Assembly: GCA_019059635.1 (NCBI GenBank)
Contig: JAGVRJ010000010.1
Span: forward strand, 250,501 to 314,500
Direction: 5' to 3'
Length of the DNA stretch: 64,000 nucleotides
DNA from: Proales similis
Taxonomy: Eukaryota > Rotifera > Eurotatoria > Ploima > Proalidae
Shown here piece by piece: positions 47,344 through 57,029 of this stretch. The notes beneath the pieces were generated by a model. The model did not search any database. It had not been told where the DNA came from and worked only from the letters and a program-made list of their open reading frames with translations. The first letter of the stretch is position 1; each line of letters opens with the position of its first letter. A program made the position numbers and the translations under genes.

Positions 47344-48074
47344 ATGCTGCGCTGCCTAACTCTGCTCGCTGTTCTGTCGAGTAAGTCAAGAAGACTGCGC
47401 CTCAGCTCATAAATGGCGGTCTTAAACCATTTTCTTTTTAAAGCGGCATTTGCCAACACGTGCAACACATACGTGCATCCGACCTACGGTATCGGCCAGG
47501 TAAGTGATGTTTTGAATTGGATTTAACTTGCTTGAGATAAGCGTCAATCTGGCTTTAGTGTGTGCCGACTACAAGCTGTCCCAGCTCTCTTTACATTTCT
47601 GGTCTTTGTCAAAATGAGCCGGCTAATGTTAAGTGCTGCTTCTCACTCGGCTCATCGTCTGGAGGCTCGTGCAGCTCACCGACCCAAAAGCTAAGCCACT
47701 CGACCGCTCTGAGTCGAGTAAGCGCCGCTGGTATTACGGTCAGCTCGTCTGGAGGCTGCTCGGATCGATACAACCCGAGATGCACATCGCTCGAGCAAAT
47801 CAACTGCAAGAGCATTGAGGAGATCATCAACTATAGGCGAACCAGTGGCTGCCAGGTGATCATTACTGGCGGCACTGAGACCGGCCACTCAAGCGGTACC
47901 TACAGCCATTGGACCGGCTACAAGATTGACATTGGCCTCAACTCTTGCCACAACAGCTACATCCGAGGCAACTTCAGATACATTGGCAAACGCGGCGATG
48001 GCGCCGACTTGTGGAAAGACAGCCGAGGCAACACTTTTGCCCTTGAAGGCGATCACTGGGACATTTTGTTCTAA
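47344..48074 (+). CDS. Secreted M15-type zinc peptidase with Cys-rich N-terminal module
   Basis: Three exons (47344-47380, 47444-47499, 47559-48074) give 202 residues. A hydrophobic signal peptide (MLRCLTLLAVLS) precedes a 45-residue Cys-rich module containing GIGQCVPTTSC and VKCCF. The C-terminal domain contains GGTETGHSSGTYSHWTGYKI, whose His and the Asp seven residues later fit the first two zinc ligands of M15 peptidases (D-Ala-D-Ala carboxypeptidase and VanX group). LEGDHWDI fits the catalytic Glu followed three residues later by the third ligand, His. The known family cleaves peptidoglycan stem peptides, so a digestive or antibacterial role is a reasonable inference. It sits head-to-tail with a paralogue at 48330. 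AATAAA at 48171. Confidence 0.75.
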
Positions 48075-48170
48075 ATCAGTCGCACAATCACTCCCTCCAA
48101 CCACCCCAAGCGTTTAGCCTGTCTATTAGAGCTTCGGTTAACTCACAAATGTAGAAATTATTTTGCTTTA

Positions 48171-48176
48171 AATAAA
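48171..48176 (+). terminator. Polyadenylation signal of the first M15-type gene
   Basis: AATAAA 97 nt after the stop codon. Confidence 0.55.
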
Positions 48177-48329
48177 ACTTGAAACACTTTGTCGCCTCTT
48201 TGCAATTCGACGTCTCAGGTGGCGGATCGTGTTTCATTTATTGACACAAGCTTACTCTCTCAAATAACTTGAACAGATCGAGAAAGAGAGAGAAAGTAGA
48301 AAAGAAATCAGAAGGGAGATAAAGGCAAA

Positions 48330-49002
48330 ATGCAGATTACTGTTCTAACTGTGCTCGCTCTGGCTCTGAACTGTAAGTTGCCTGAACTTGTGCCCATCAT
48401 ATGCTGAATAGCTTAAACGCTCGAAAAGCATTGCTTGCATATGAGCTAAACGGAGCCGGCTTGAAATGCAGCAGCCCGCTGGAAAAGCTATCGCACTCAG
48501 ACGCCGTTCGCTTTTTGAACGCAAACGCCGTCAAACTGAGCGCATACCGAGGTTTGTACCGTTAAATTTAGGCTCAATTCACAGGAAATGAGCTTGCTGG
48601 GAAAGATTGCTTTGACCGGGAAAATCCAGAATGCACCTCGCTGGAGCAAGTGAACTGTGGCACTTTGATCGACGCGGTAAAGTGGAAGGAAATGAGCAAG
48701 TGTGAAATGCTCGTCACCGGTGAGTGCTCTCAATCACCTGGCAAGACTTGACTTGGCACGAACGCTTTCAAGCCGGCACCGAAAAAGGCCACGAGGAGAG
48801 GGAATATTCGCATGCGCAAGGATTCAGACTGAATATCCGAATCTCGCCGTGCAACTTTGAATTCATCTCGAGAAGCAGCGAACGAATTGAGAGCAAATTT
48901 CCCAGCGGCGCTCCTCAAAGTCGTGATCGAGATGGCCGCCAATTCACATTGGGCGGCAACCACTGGGACGTGCTGTTCCGCTGTATCGACACTGATCTTT
49001 AA
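48330..49002 (+). CDS. Secreted M15-type paralogue lacking catalytic residues
   Basis: Four exons (48330-48372, 48429-48551, 48585-48719, 48773-49002) give 176 residues with a signal peptide (MQITVLTVLALALN). It is clearly a paralogue of the upstream gene: SSPLEKLSHSDA, CTSLEQVNC and NHWDVLF line up. It lacks the Cys-rich module. The second zinc ligand Asp is replaced by Asn (SHAQGFRLNI) and the catalytic Glu by Gly (LGGNHWDV), while both His are kept. By family rules it should not hydrolyse peptides. All splice junctions and the frame are intact, so it is a pseudoenzyme rather than a pseudogene. Exon 1 ends in the same phase as in the paralogue, and an extra intron splits the catalytic part. 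AATAAA at 49015. Confidence 0.75.
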
Positions 49003-49014
49003 TCGATAAAGCAG

Positions 49015-49020
49015 AATAAA
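49015..49020 (+). terminator. Polyadenylation signal of the second M15-type gene
   Basis: AATAAA 13 nt after the stop codon. Confidence 0.5.
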
Positions 49021-49148
49021 TAAGACTATAGACAACAAAGAGGATTGTCTAATTGAATATTTATTGAGTCTTTCTAAAAGAAGCGATCTAAGCGGAAACT
49101 AGAAGCCAGTTTAAAGCCAAGAGTGAGCGAACGTTGACCAAGATGTGG

Positions 49149-50420
49149 TTAAATTTGAGTGGTGAGATCTCTGAACGCGTCTAAGCGATTTAGCTTCAAG
49201 TTTTTAAAAACAAGAGAGCAAGTTAACTTTTTAATCCAGAACATGTACGCCTCGCACAAGGTCGGGTTAGTCAGGGCGTAGATTAGGGTGTTTAAGGCCG
49301 AGTTGGCATAGATCAGCAGCAGGCTGTATATGAACAGCCAAGAGGGAGAGTCAAACATGAAAGCAGTGTCCATAACAAATATTGTTCCTCCAGGCAGCCA
49401 GCAGACGCAGTAGACAATGAAGATGACAAACAATGACTTGGCCAAGACCAGTCGGTCCTTTTGAGCCTTGGACTGCGACTGCTGGTGCACGCGTGTTTTG
49501 CTCTTACGCACAAACAAGTAGATCTTGAGATAGCTGCTCAATATGATGAGGCAAGGTAGGCCAATGCTGACGCTCGCAATAACCAGCAGACAGCCGAGCT
49601 TCATTCGGTCAAAGAAGCAAGATTTTATCTTTGGATCGTAGACGCGGCCACCAAAGTCTAATGAAAATCAAACAAGTCCAAGTCGATGATCCAAGTCCAA
49701 GCCCATGATCAATTAAAAAAAATCAACTGGGTCTCACCTGTGTAGTTGATTGCCTCCAGCAGAAATGAAATAGTCCATGTTGCCAGGCAAAAGATGCCCG
49801 TCTTCTTTATTGTAAACCAGCGTTTGTATCTTTGCGGGTAGACGATGGCCAAGTAGCTAGAGAAAGAGGCCAAGACCGCGAAAGACGTTCTAAGACCAAG
49901 AGCAGATAGAAATTGCAAAAAAAGACCCTCACCGATTCAGAGCAAGCAAACTCATCGAGAATGAAGAGGCTGAGGAGAAGACCAAATTGCTAAAGGCGAA
50001 AATTTGGCACAAGAGCTCAAGTTCGAGCAAAAACTGTTCCCCTAAAACCAGCACTAGATGGATGAGGATAAGAAACGATGTCAAAGATCTGAGGCTCATG
50101 TGGCTTACCGGCTAACCATGCAGCCGGAACAATCAAGCTTGTCAGCAAATCCACTAAGGCCTGATTCATGATCACCAGATAGGTCGGGTTCTTTCGCAAT
50201 GACTCAAACCATAATGTGCTCGCAATTGTCATTCCGTTTCCTTCCATTTCATAACTAATCGTTTCATCAAAACGGGCATTGAGATGCGAAGCAAACCGAT
50301 CGATCCGAATATCAAGATAATTAAATAGCCGACGGAGGGTACAATCGATTCACTATCGAATTGTCTCAAATTCGAAAAGTTGAAATGAGACGAGTTGACG
50401 CTCATTGAGTAGTTGGTCAT
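49149..50420 (-). CDS. Class A (rhodopsin-like) G-protein-coupled receptor
   Basis: Five exons (50420-50297, 50240-50109, 50041-49933, 49856-49738, 49657-49149) give 330 residues with seven hydrophobic segments. The extracellular N-terminus has several N-glycosylation sites. TM1 carries GSIGNGMT, TM2 NQALVDLL, and TM3 starts after a Cys and ends NRYLAIVYPQRY (NRY in place of DRY). TM6 has VCWLPGG, and TM7 ends NPTLC in place of NPxxY. The third intracellular loop is short and basic. I cannot name a ligand; the pattern is seen in amine, melatonin and orphan invertebrate receptors. The exon 2 acceptor was chosen to restore the TM1 Asn. A TATA box lies 70 nt upstream of the ATG. Confidence 0.82.
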
Positions 50421-51067
50421 TTCACAGTTTTAAATGACAGTTTCAAATACCTGATTTGAAAGCTTGAATGAAAGCGTTCGTCAACAGGTCCTTTTATAAG
50501 CGAAAACTAAGCCGAGAATATTGATTACGAGAAGATTGAAAATTAAAGCTAGTGCTGGCGAACGTATAATGTAACTGATTTCAAACAGTAAATTATTTAA
50601 GTCGGCAGGTTCTGCTCTAGCTACTACCGATTAGGTAATCGAAAGTAATCTGCTTAAAATACGACTACCCTTTCACACCCCGAATAAGACGCTAATCGAA
50701 GGCCAATACAACCGTTTTACTTTGAAGCCGAGTCGGATTTAAGATATGAAGGGAACTACACATAAGCAAGACCGGATGTCTGCCGCATCCCTTTCTAATT
50801 GGCAAACAGGATAATCAAAGCCGAAAACTAAATTTATTTCATTCTTTCGTTTCGTTCTTTTCAGGTCATTATTACTTTTCGAATTCCATCAACTAGTTTC
50901 TTCTTAGCTAATTTTGAAAACCGTTTATTAAGAAATTGGACTTTATTTGTCCTAATTTTATTTTTGTAAAACAATGTTCAAGTTTTATGCAGCGTCGAGT
51001 TGTTGGATATCTAGTCGGCATTTAATACATTTTCCTTGCTTCTTTGTGTCAGACAGACTGACTTTGG
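50421..51067. other. GPCR promoter region, no further gene
   Basis: AT-rich sequence holding the TATA box at 50491-50498 and the 3' flank of the bZIP gene. Confidence 0.5.
50491..50498 (-). promoter_or_regulatory. TATA box of the GPCR gene
   Basis: TATAAAAG on the minus strand, 71-78 nt before the ATG. Confidence 0.55.
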
Positions 51068-51349
51068 TTATTTGTTTTGCGAATTAGCTTGATGCGGTTG
51101 ACCTGTTGCTGCTGCCTCATTCGCATCATTCGAAGTGGCAGTTGCCTGGCCAGTAGGATTTTGAAACAGCGATTTGAGAACTTCAAGCTCTTTCTGGAGA
51201 TTCGAGTATTTCTCTTTTAGGTGTACATTCTCTTGTTTGTACTCTTCCAAGTCCTTGCGCGCTTGTTCGATTTTCTTTTTCTCGTTCTCGCGGCATTTCT
51301 GCACGCTCTTGTTGTTTCTTTCTCGACGCTGCTTGTAATCCTCCGACAT
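51068..51349 (-). CDS. C/EBP-gamma-like bZIP transcription factor
   Basis: A single exon encodes 93 residues. The basic region YKQRRERNNKSVQKCREN and the following leucine zipper (LEEYKQENVHLKEKYSNLQK to LEVLKSLF) match C/EBP proteins, closest in layout to the short C/EBP-gamma, which consists of little more than the bZIP. C/EBP-gamma heterodimerises with other bZIPs and lacks an activation domain. The tail is Ala/Asn/Gln-rich. The usual C/EBP NNxAVxxSR is NNKSVQKCR here. An in-frame stop lies a short way upstream of the ATG. A separate ATG-led frame from 51425 is out of register with the bZIP. Confidence 0.78.
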   Translation of the reverse strand: MSEDYKQRRERNNKSVQKCRENEKKKIEQARKDLEEYKQENVHLKEKYSNLQKELEVLKSLFQNPTGQATATSNDANEAAATGQPHQANSQNK

Positions 51350-51488
51350 CTTCAAGCCATTTGCCCCTTTTTCTTTTTAGTTCATTCGATTTCTCATCAG
51401 CACTACTGTTAAACCAGTCGTGCATGCATTTCTTTCTAAAAATCAGATTTCAATTGTTTCCTCAGCTTGTTTATTAGTTTTCAAAAAC

Positions 51489-53444
51489 TCAGGCCCAAAT
51501 GTCCTGCTTGTATCGTCGGTTGGCCATCATTTCTTTAAAGTAGCTGCTCGCCTGCTCGGACGAATAGCCGCGACGTTCGATCAGACAAGTGGTCAAACAG
51601 TTGAGAACATCCTTGGCCATATTGGACGCATCGCCGCAAATGTAAACGAAAGCTTCCTTATCAACGATGAGCTCAATCAGCTCGTCTGCGTTCTTCTTCA
51701 TCGCGTCTTGCACGTATTTGCACTGGTCGGCATAATGCGATCGAACGAAATCGCTCTTCTCCACATTGTCGGCATTGAGACCAGAAATAGACAAACTGAA
51801 GCGGTCCAAAAACGGGAGCAGTTGGCGTTCAATCTGTTCTCGATACAAAAAGTCTTTGCGTGTGTCCCTGCAGCCATAAAAGAGCCAAGCGTGAGATAAG
51901 CTCTCTTTGGCCACCACTCCTCTCTCCACCTGGTCTCTTCTTTGGCGAATGTAGCTGACGAACGGCGCTATTCCGGTTCCCGGGCCGATCATAATCAACG
52001 GACTGCGCGAATCGTGTGTGGGAAACTCAAATCCATTGAATCTTCTCGGCATCATGAAGATGACTTGGTCAGGCCTCAGGCGACTCAGATAATGGGTTGC
52101 GATGCCACGTCGATCGTACATTCTATTCTTGTCCTTGTTGAACTCGACCAGACTGTAGACGACCTCGAGTGGCCCGTCGGCCTCGTGAGAGCACATGGTG
52201 TACGCTCTCGGTGCCAATTGCGGCAGCATTTGAATCAGATGTGCAATGTTGGGCTGGCACGAGTCAAATATTGTCAAGAGATCGAGCAGACTCACGTGTT
52301 CTTGTTTGATCATTTCCATGTAGTGCTCGGAGCCTTCGCGAGAGCTCAGCTCTAAAAGTCGAGTTCGATCCTCTTCTTTTGAACAGTAATCGGCCATGGT
52401 GCGGAGGAAGTTTTTTTTCAAGCCAGCGCCTCGAATATCAACGCAATATGAAAAGAACGTTTCAAATGTGAGCTCGTTCGCTTCGCAAAGTTGAATGTAC
52501 GAGTTGCCCTGTTTCTTGCTCTCGTCGCTGCTTCTCAGTTTGAGTCTCTTGTCGCCTGGCACGCCGAGTCTGTCAAGAAGGCGTCGGACCTCACTCGATT
52601 CGTTCGGACAGATTATATCTATCGCGTGACCTGGCTGGTACGAAAACGGCACTTGGTCGCTTCTCTCAAATTTGAGCATGTATTTGTGCTTGACAGCATC
52701 GGCCGGTGTGATTTGCTTGGACTCGATCACTCGGCCTCGCATCACCTTTTGAACGTCGTTCGAGTAAAGTTGGTCGAGAAGCTTAAAAAGGTCAAATTGA
52801 TCTGTCGACTGAGTGTCTATCTCCACCGTATGCAGATGCTGGTCCACTTTGCCCGGAAGAGTGTACTCACTGATACCCAAGCGTTTCAGCTTGAGTGTGA
52901 CGGGATCAGGAAGCTCGGCTTTACTCGAATCAGCGTGAGAGTCCGCTGGTCGACTGAAATAGTCGTCAAGCGCTTGCCACAACTCGTCTTTGAACGGCTC
53001 GACGAACTCTTCCAGACCGGTGGCGTCATCGGCCCACACAGGCTCAAAAAGAGTCTTAGCACCAAGAGCTTGCAAGGCTTTGTGGAAAAGCTTTGGCCCG
53101 TTACAGAACTGAGTGTAGTTCGTATCGCCGAGGCCGAGCAGAGCATAGTGCAAGTTCTTAAAACAATCTTTGGTCTCATCATCCTTGGCCAGTCGGCGAA
53201 TCTTTGCCAAGCTGCGAACTGCATTCTCAGGTACTTCGCCATCGCCTGTCGTGCTGCCCACAAATATTAACGGATGGTCGATCTCTTCGAACCAAAAGTC
53301 GGTGCCGTACTTGCTCACACAATGCAGTTGAACGTCGTAGCCATTCTCAACTGCCTGGTCGTGTATATTCTCGGCGATCGATTTGGCTTGGCCAGTCTGA
53401 CTAGCGTACACCACCGTCAAGTATTTTTCAACGCCGCTGCTCAT
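51489..53444 (-). CDS. MTRR: Methionine synthase reductase
   Basis: One exon encodes 651 residues, against 698 in human. There is no N-terminal membrane anchor, which separates it from cytochrome P450 reductase. The FMN domain (about 8-150) has YASQTGQAKSIAENI, STTGDGEVPENA and LGLGDTNYTQFCNGPKLF, the last segment being typical of MTRR. The FAD domain contains PRAYTMCS, and the NADP domain GPGTGIAPFVSYIRQRR and YGCRD. The C-terminus RYKQDIWA matches the MTRR end. MTRR transfers electrons from NADPH to reactivate oxidised cob(II)alamin on methionine synthase. The gene is intronless although its neighbours are not. The CblD gene, which acts in the same pathway, lies 7.5 kb away on the same strand. 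Confidence 0.92.
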   Translation of the reverse strand: MSSGVEKYLTVVYASQTGQAKSIAENIHDQAVENGYDVQLHCVSKYGTDFWFEEIDHPLIFVGSTTGDGEVPENAVRSLAKIRRLAKDDETKDCFKNLHYALLGLGDTNYTQFCNGPKLFHKALQALGAKTLFEPVWADDATGLEEFVEPFKDELWQALDDYFSRPADSHADSSKAELPDPVTLKLKRLGISEYTLPGKVDQHLHTVEIDTQSTDQFDLFKLLDQLYSNDVQKVMRGRVIESKQITPADAVKHKYMLKFERSDQVPFSYQPGHAIDIICPNESSEVRRLLDRLGVPGDKRLKLRSSDESKKQGNSYIQLCEANELTFETFFSYCVDIRGAGLKKNFLRTMADYCSKEEDRTRLLELSSREGSEHYMEMIKQEHVSLLDLLTIFDSCQPNIAHLIQMLPQLAPRAYTMCSHEADGPLEVVYSLVEFNKDKNRMYDRRGIATHYLSRLRPDQVIFMMPRRFNGFEFPTHDSRSPLIMIGPGTGIAPFVSYIRQRRDQVERGVVAKESLSHAWLFYGCRDTRKDFLYREQIERQLLPFLDRFSLSISGLNADNVEKSDFVRSHYADQCKYVQDAMKKNADELIELIVDKEAFVYICGDASNMAKDVLNCLTTCLIERRGYSSEQASSYFKEMMANRRYKQDIWA

Positions 53445-54454
53445 TTCTCTGTTTTGATTTTTCGCCTCGGTTATCGCCTTTTAGTCTAAACGGGCCTCCA
53501 ATTAATAAGTGTGCACGTTCATGTAAGTGTGTTTCCAGTCGTACATAACTCCAGCGACCGATCAGCCGGCTGCTTGAGCAACGCGCATGAGTAAGCAAGT
53601 TTAAACTAAACTACAAGATAAGAAATTGCTTGATGCTCGATTATTTTCGATGATGATTGTCATTTTCGTTTATCTAATCATTTCTTTATTTATTTGTGGT
53701 CGGCCGAACAAATTCAGAATTGTCCATGTTGAGCATCAGGCTGGCCTGAATTCGAATTTCACCCAATAATTCTTGTTTTTTTTCTTTTCAAATCCGTAGA
53801 AACCTGATTGGCGAGATTGCACAACAATCAGCTATCGTTTCAGAACAAACTTAACATTTGTGTTGGAAATCAAGCAACTATTTTGTCGAACAATTTCATC
53901 AACAAAACATCAAGCATCTTGGCCGGTTTGCTCTCCAGTTATTTCGATAGAGAATTTCGACCTTTGCCGGTATGTGCCGCGTAAACATCATCAAATGTTG
54001 ACATTTGTCTCATCAGAGCAATAAAACTTTCACATCAACACAAATTCTCTCTCTCTCTCTGCCTTTCAAGGCGGCCGCATAATTTGGCTTGGCTGCAATC
54101 GCTGCTCGTTTTATGTCGCCTTATAATAATTCAAGTTTTTAATAATAATTTAACTATTATGCCCAGGCAAGTCGAAGTGTCGAACAGCGCGACCCAACCT
54201 TCCCAATGATATCCGAGCTTGTTCTCTTTGGGTGAGCCCTTGAACCAAACGGAGTTCTTAACGACGCCCGACTCTTTCTAATTTGCACTTTTCATATGTG
54301 AAGCACTTTGTTTGTGAACGCGATTGCGGTCCTTAATCTCAACTTGTAATCTCTTTGAGCTCAATTCTCCATTTCGCTCTAATACCTTTACACTTGTGTG
54401 AATCATTAATAACTCAAATGAAGCGGCAAGTCAGGTGCAAGCTTTTCGGATGCG
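53445..54454. other. Intergenic region upstream of MTRR and the micropeptide gene
   Basis: The flanking genes are divergent. AT-rich, with a short TC run at about 54045-54060. No further gene seen. Confidence 0.5.
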
Positions 54455-54699
54455 ATGGACTCGGACCCTTCCATCGGTAAGCAGACGAGCGCATCCGCAT
54501 AACCGCAGCTCAGTTCAGCTCTTTTCGCAGGCGTCAAGATCAGAGAGTTCATCAAGAGCGTGCAGTACTTCAGGGTTCTGATCGCCGCCTGGAACTTTTT
54601 CATCATTTTTCTAATGTTCACGTAAGCAATTGGCTTGTCTCGGCCAGATCTAGCCCGACGGCTCTAAATCTTGTCGTTTTCAGAGTATTTGGCTCTTGA
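54455..54699 (+). CDS. 42-residue single-pass membrane micropeptide, three exons
   Basis: Exons 54455-54476, 54531-54621 and 54684-54699 join in phase (1, then 2) through GTAAGC...CGCAG and GTAAGC...TTTCAG introns of 54 and 62 nt. They encode MDSDPSIGVKIREFIKSVQY followed by a hydrophobic helix of about 20 residues (VLIAAWNFFIIFLMFTVF) and Gly-Ser. An in-frame stop lies upstream of the ATG. The layout, a short acidic head, an amphipathic basic stretch and one C-terminal membrane helix, resembles tail-anchored regulators such as the SERCA-binding micropeptides, but I recognise no family. The regular splice sites are the main evidence; the coding part is too short for statistics. Confidence 0.5.
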
Positions 54700-54913
54700 A
54701 GCATTAAAGCATTCCACTTGCTGGTCTTCACGGGCAAATCGCGGTTTTTCACATCTCAAGACATTTGAATGAACCTTGAGTTAATCATCAGCTCGAATTA
54801 AATATCGTTTGTGTTCTGCATCTAAACTGTGGGCGTTATGTCCCACACTGCTCCTCACTGATGAGCGAGTCAACTAAAAGTGAATTTTGAATTGTTTGCT
54901 TTAGAGGCGAACG

Positions 54914-56503
54914 ATGAATGAATCGGCCTTGGCCAATAATTTGAATCAATCGTCGCCCACTGGCACTGAATCGATCTCGTTCTCTGATCAATCGACCTCG
55001 CGGCTCAGCGAGTACAGCGCGTCACTCCGTACCGAGGCCGACTCATGGTCAATGAGTGCCAATCGCAAACGCTCGCAGTCATGTCCGGAACCAGAGACGC
55101 ACGCCGAACTGGTCGCTTTGCGCGCTCAAGTAAAAGAGCTGCGAGGCAAACTGGCCGAGAAAGAAGAAACAGTAAACAAGCTGAACGTTCTAAGAGACCG
55201 GCTTGAGAGCGAAATGCAAGAGCTGAGCGCCTCTCTGTTCGAGGTAATTGACCCAAAATGTGACCGCTCATTCACGAGTCTAAACATGCGCGCGTCTATT
55301 GAAGCAAGCGTACGCGATGGTCAACAAGGCGCGAGCCGAAAGTGTGCATTCAGAAAAGCTGCTGAAGGAAGCGAACGGAAAGATAGACGTGCTTGAGGCC
55401 GAGGTAAAGGCGCTCAAGCATTTGGTGATCAACTCGACGCCGAGCACTCCCAACAAACACTTGCATCCGCACCTGGGCGTCAAGCCGACTGGTCATTCAC
55501 GTCAATCGTCGTTGAACCAGCAGGCGCTGGGCAACATCGGTCCGCTGCTTGATCGGCATCAGTCAAATCAGCAAACCACGTCGACGCCTTCGAGTTTAGC
55601 TCATTCGAAATCGTTCTGCTCGAACAGTGGCGGCAGCAATTTGTCTGTGAGAGCAAACGCGGAAAAGTCCGACAGCGAGTCGAAAACACACCGGCGAAAT
55701 GGCAGCGGCTCGTTGTTTGACAAGCTGTTCAACTACGTGCCACTGCAGTCGGAGGAGAACAGTGACGTGAGCAAAGAAGAGAACGGCTCGCTCTCGTTTG
55801 AATCAGATTCTAGAGAAGTGAGTGTGAAGGCGCGCCAATCGTGCTCTTGAAAGTTTCAATTTCATAAATCGTAAGTTCGATCCGGTGCAGTTCAAACAAC
55901 TCCTCGAATGGCTTGAGCAGCCAGATCTGAACGTGAACAGCGCCGCTTTCATGCAACGAGTCTATGAAGAGGACATAAAGCCGTGTCTGAGCTTCATCGA
56001 GCCCGAGGTGACTAAACTAGTCCTGTTGGTCGATTCCAATCTGACGCATTGCTGCCTCAGACACGCTCCGAGCTTATAAAAGCAATTGAACTCAATCGAG
56101 TCTGCATCGAGGATCTCACCAATCAAAGCGGCCTGCCTGACGAGCTCTCTTCGTCGTGCGCATTTTCAAACCAGCCGAGCATTTGCCATTTCAAAATTCG
56201 CCTCGACGAAGACGGCCAATGGAGGTACATCTCGCGCTTCACCCGCAACAAAGTAATCTCTTCTTTCGAGCTGCTTTTCCTTTCTAACTTCCCTTGCTGG
56301 CTCTTAGATTATCGCCGTCTGTGACTTTTACACATACATGAGATACATCAAAGACGGCCTGGTCAAGTCTGACAGTAAGTGCCTGCTCAATCTTCTTCAT
56401 CTTGTGGCCTGCTTGAGACATTAAACTTTTAGAACGAGAAATATATTCGAACGTGATCGATCTTAGACGCAAAATGGCACTCAGTCGACTGGGCTACTCG
56501 TAA
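54914..56503 (+). CDS. RAB3IP: Rabin8-type Rab8 exchange factor (RAB3IP/RAB3IL1)
   Basis: Six exons (54914-55243, 55305-55817, 55891-56007, 56061-56252, 56308-56374, 56433-56503) give 429 residues. After a Ser-rich N-terminus, the Sec2 coiled coil (about 65-160) carries [36 protein letters not shown] and the family segment [14 protein letters not shown]. The C-terminal half has [33 protein letters not shown] and a final [12 protein letters not shown], as in human RAB3IP/RAB3IL1. Rabin8 activates Rab8 for vesicle delivery and ciliary growth; its yeast homologue Sec2 binds the exocyst subunit Sec15. EXOC2 in this window belongs to the same exocyst. Introns are 53-73 nt. Confidence 0.9.
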
Positions 56504-57029
56504 CGAACGACTGCGAAAGCGAACCGATTCGAGCAAAAACAGTAACCGGGCCTTGACGGTCCTCTTGCTCTTCCAAATCTGAGATTGTCTATTTATTCGT
56601 GAGATACAAAGAGATTGAGCTCAACACGAGATGGCTTCTCTCAGCCATTCCGCCATCATTTATTCTCCTCCGTTTCTCCGTCGTCTCTTCTTTTCGCCTT
56701 TTTATTTCAAATTCAATCAATTGTACTTCCATGTAACATCTAGCTTCCAATTCTAGACCATGAATTTCGATTTATATTTATAAATGTTCATAATAATTGC
56801 CAATCAAATCAGAAGAATTGTCTTTTCTCAGCAGCTCTGGCTGAAATTTTCGCTCGAACTGGTCGGATTTCTAAACTAAAGAGAATAGCGAACCAAAGAC
56901 AAACTGATCGTCCTCATTTCACGGCTCTTTTCGTGCACCGTCAAGTTCAGTTCGAACTAGGCGATGAAAGAGTTTGAAGACTAAAACGGGACGGAGGAAA
57001 TTAACTGAGGACTTGAGATCTGCAAGAGA
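56504..57029. other. 3' flank of RAB3IP and upstream region of POLR2C
   Basis: AT-rich, with several short TTTATTT runs. No gene seen. Confidence 0.5.
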
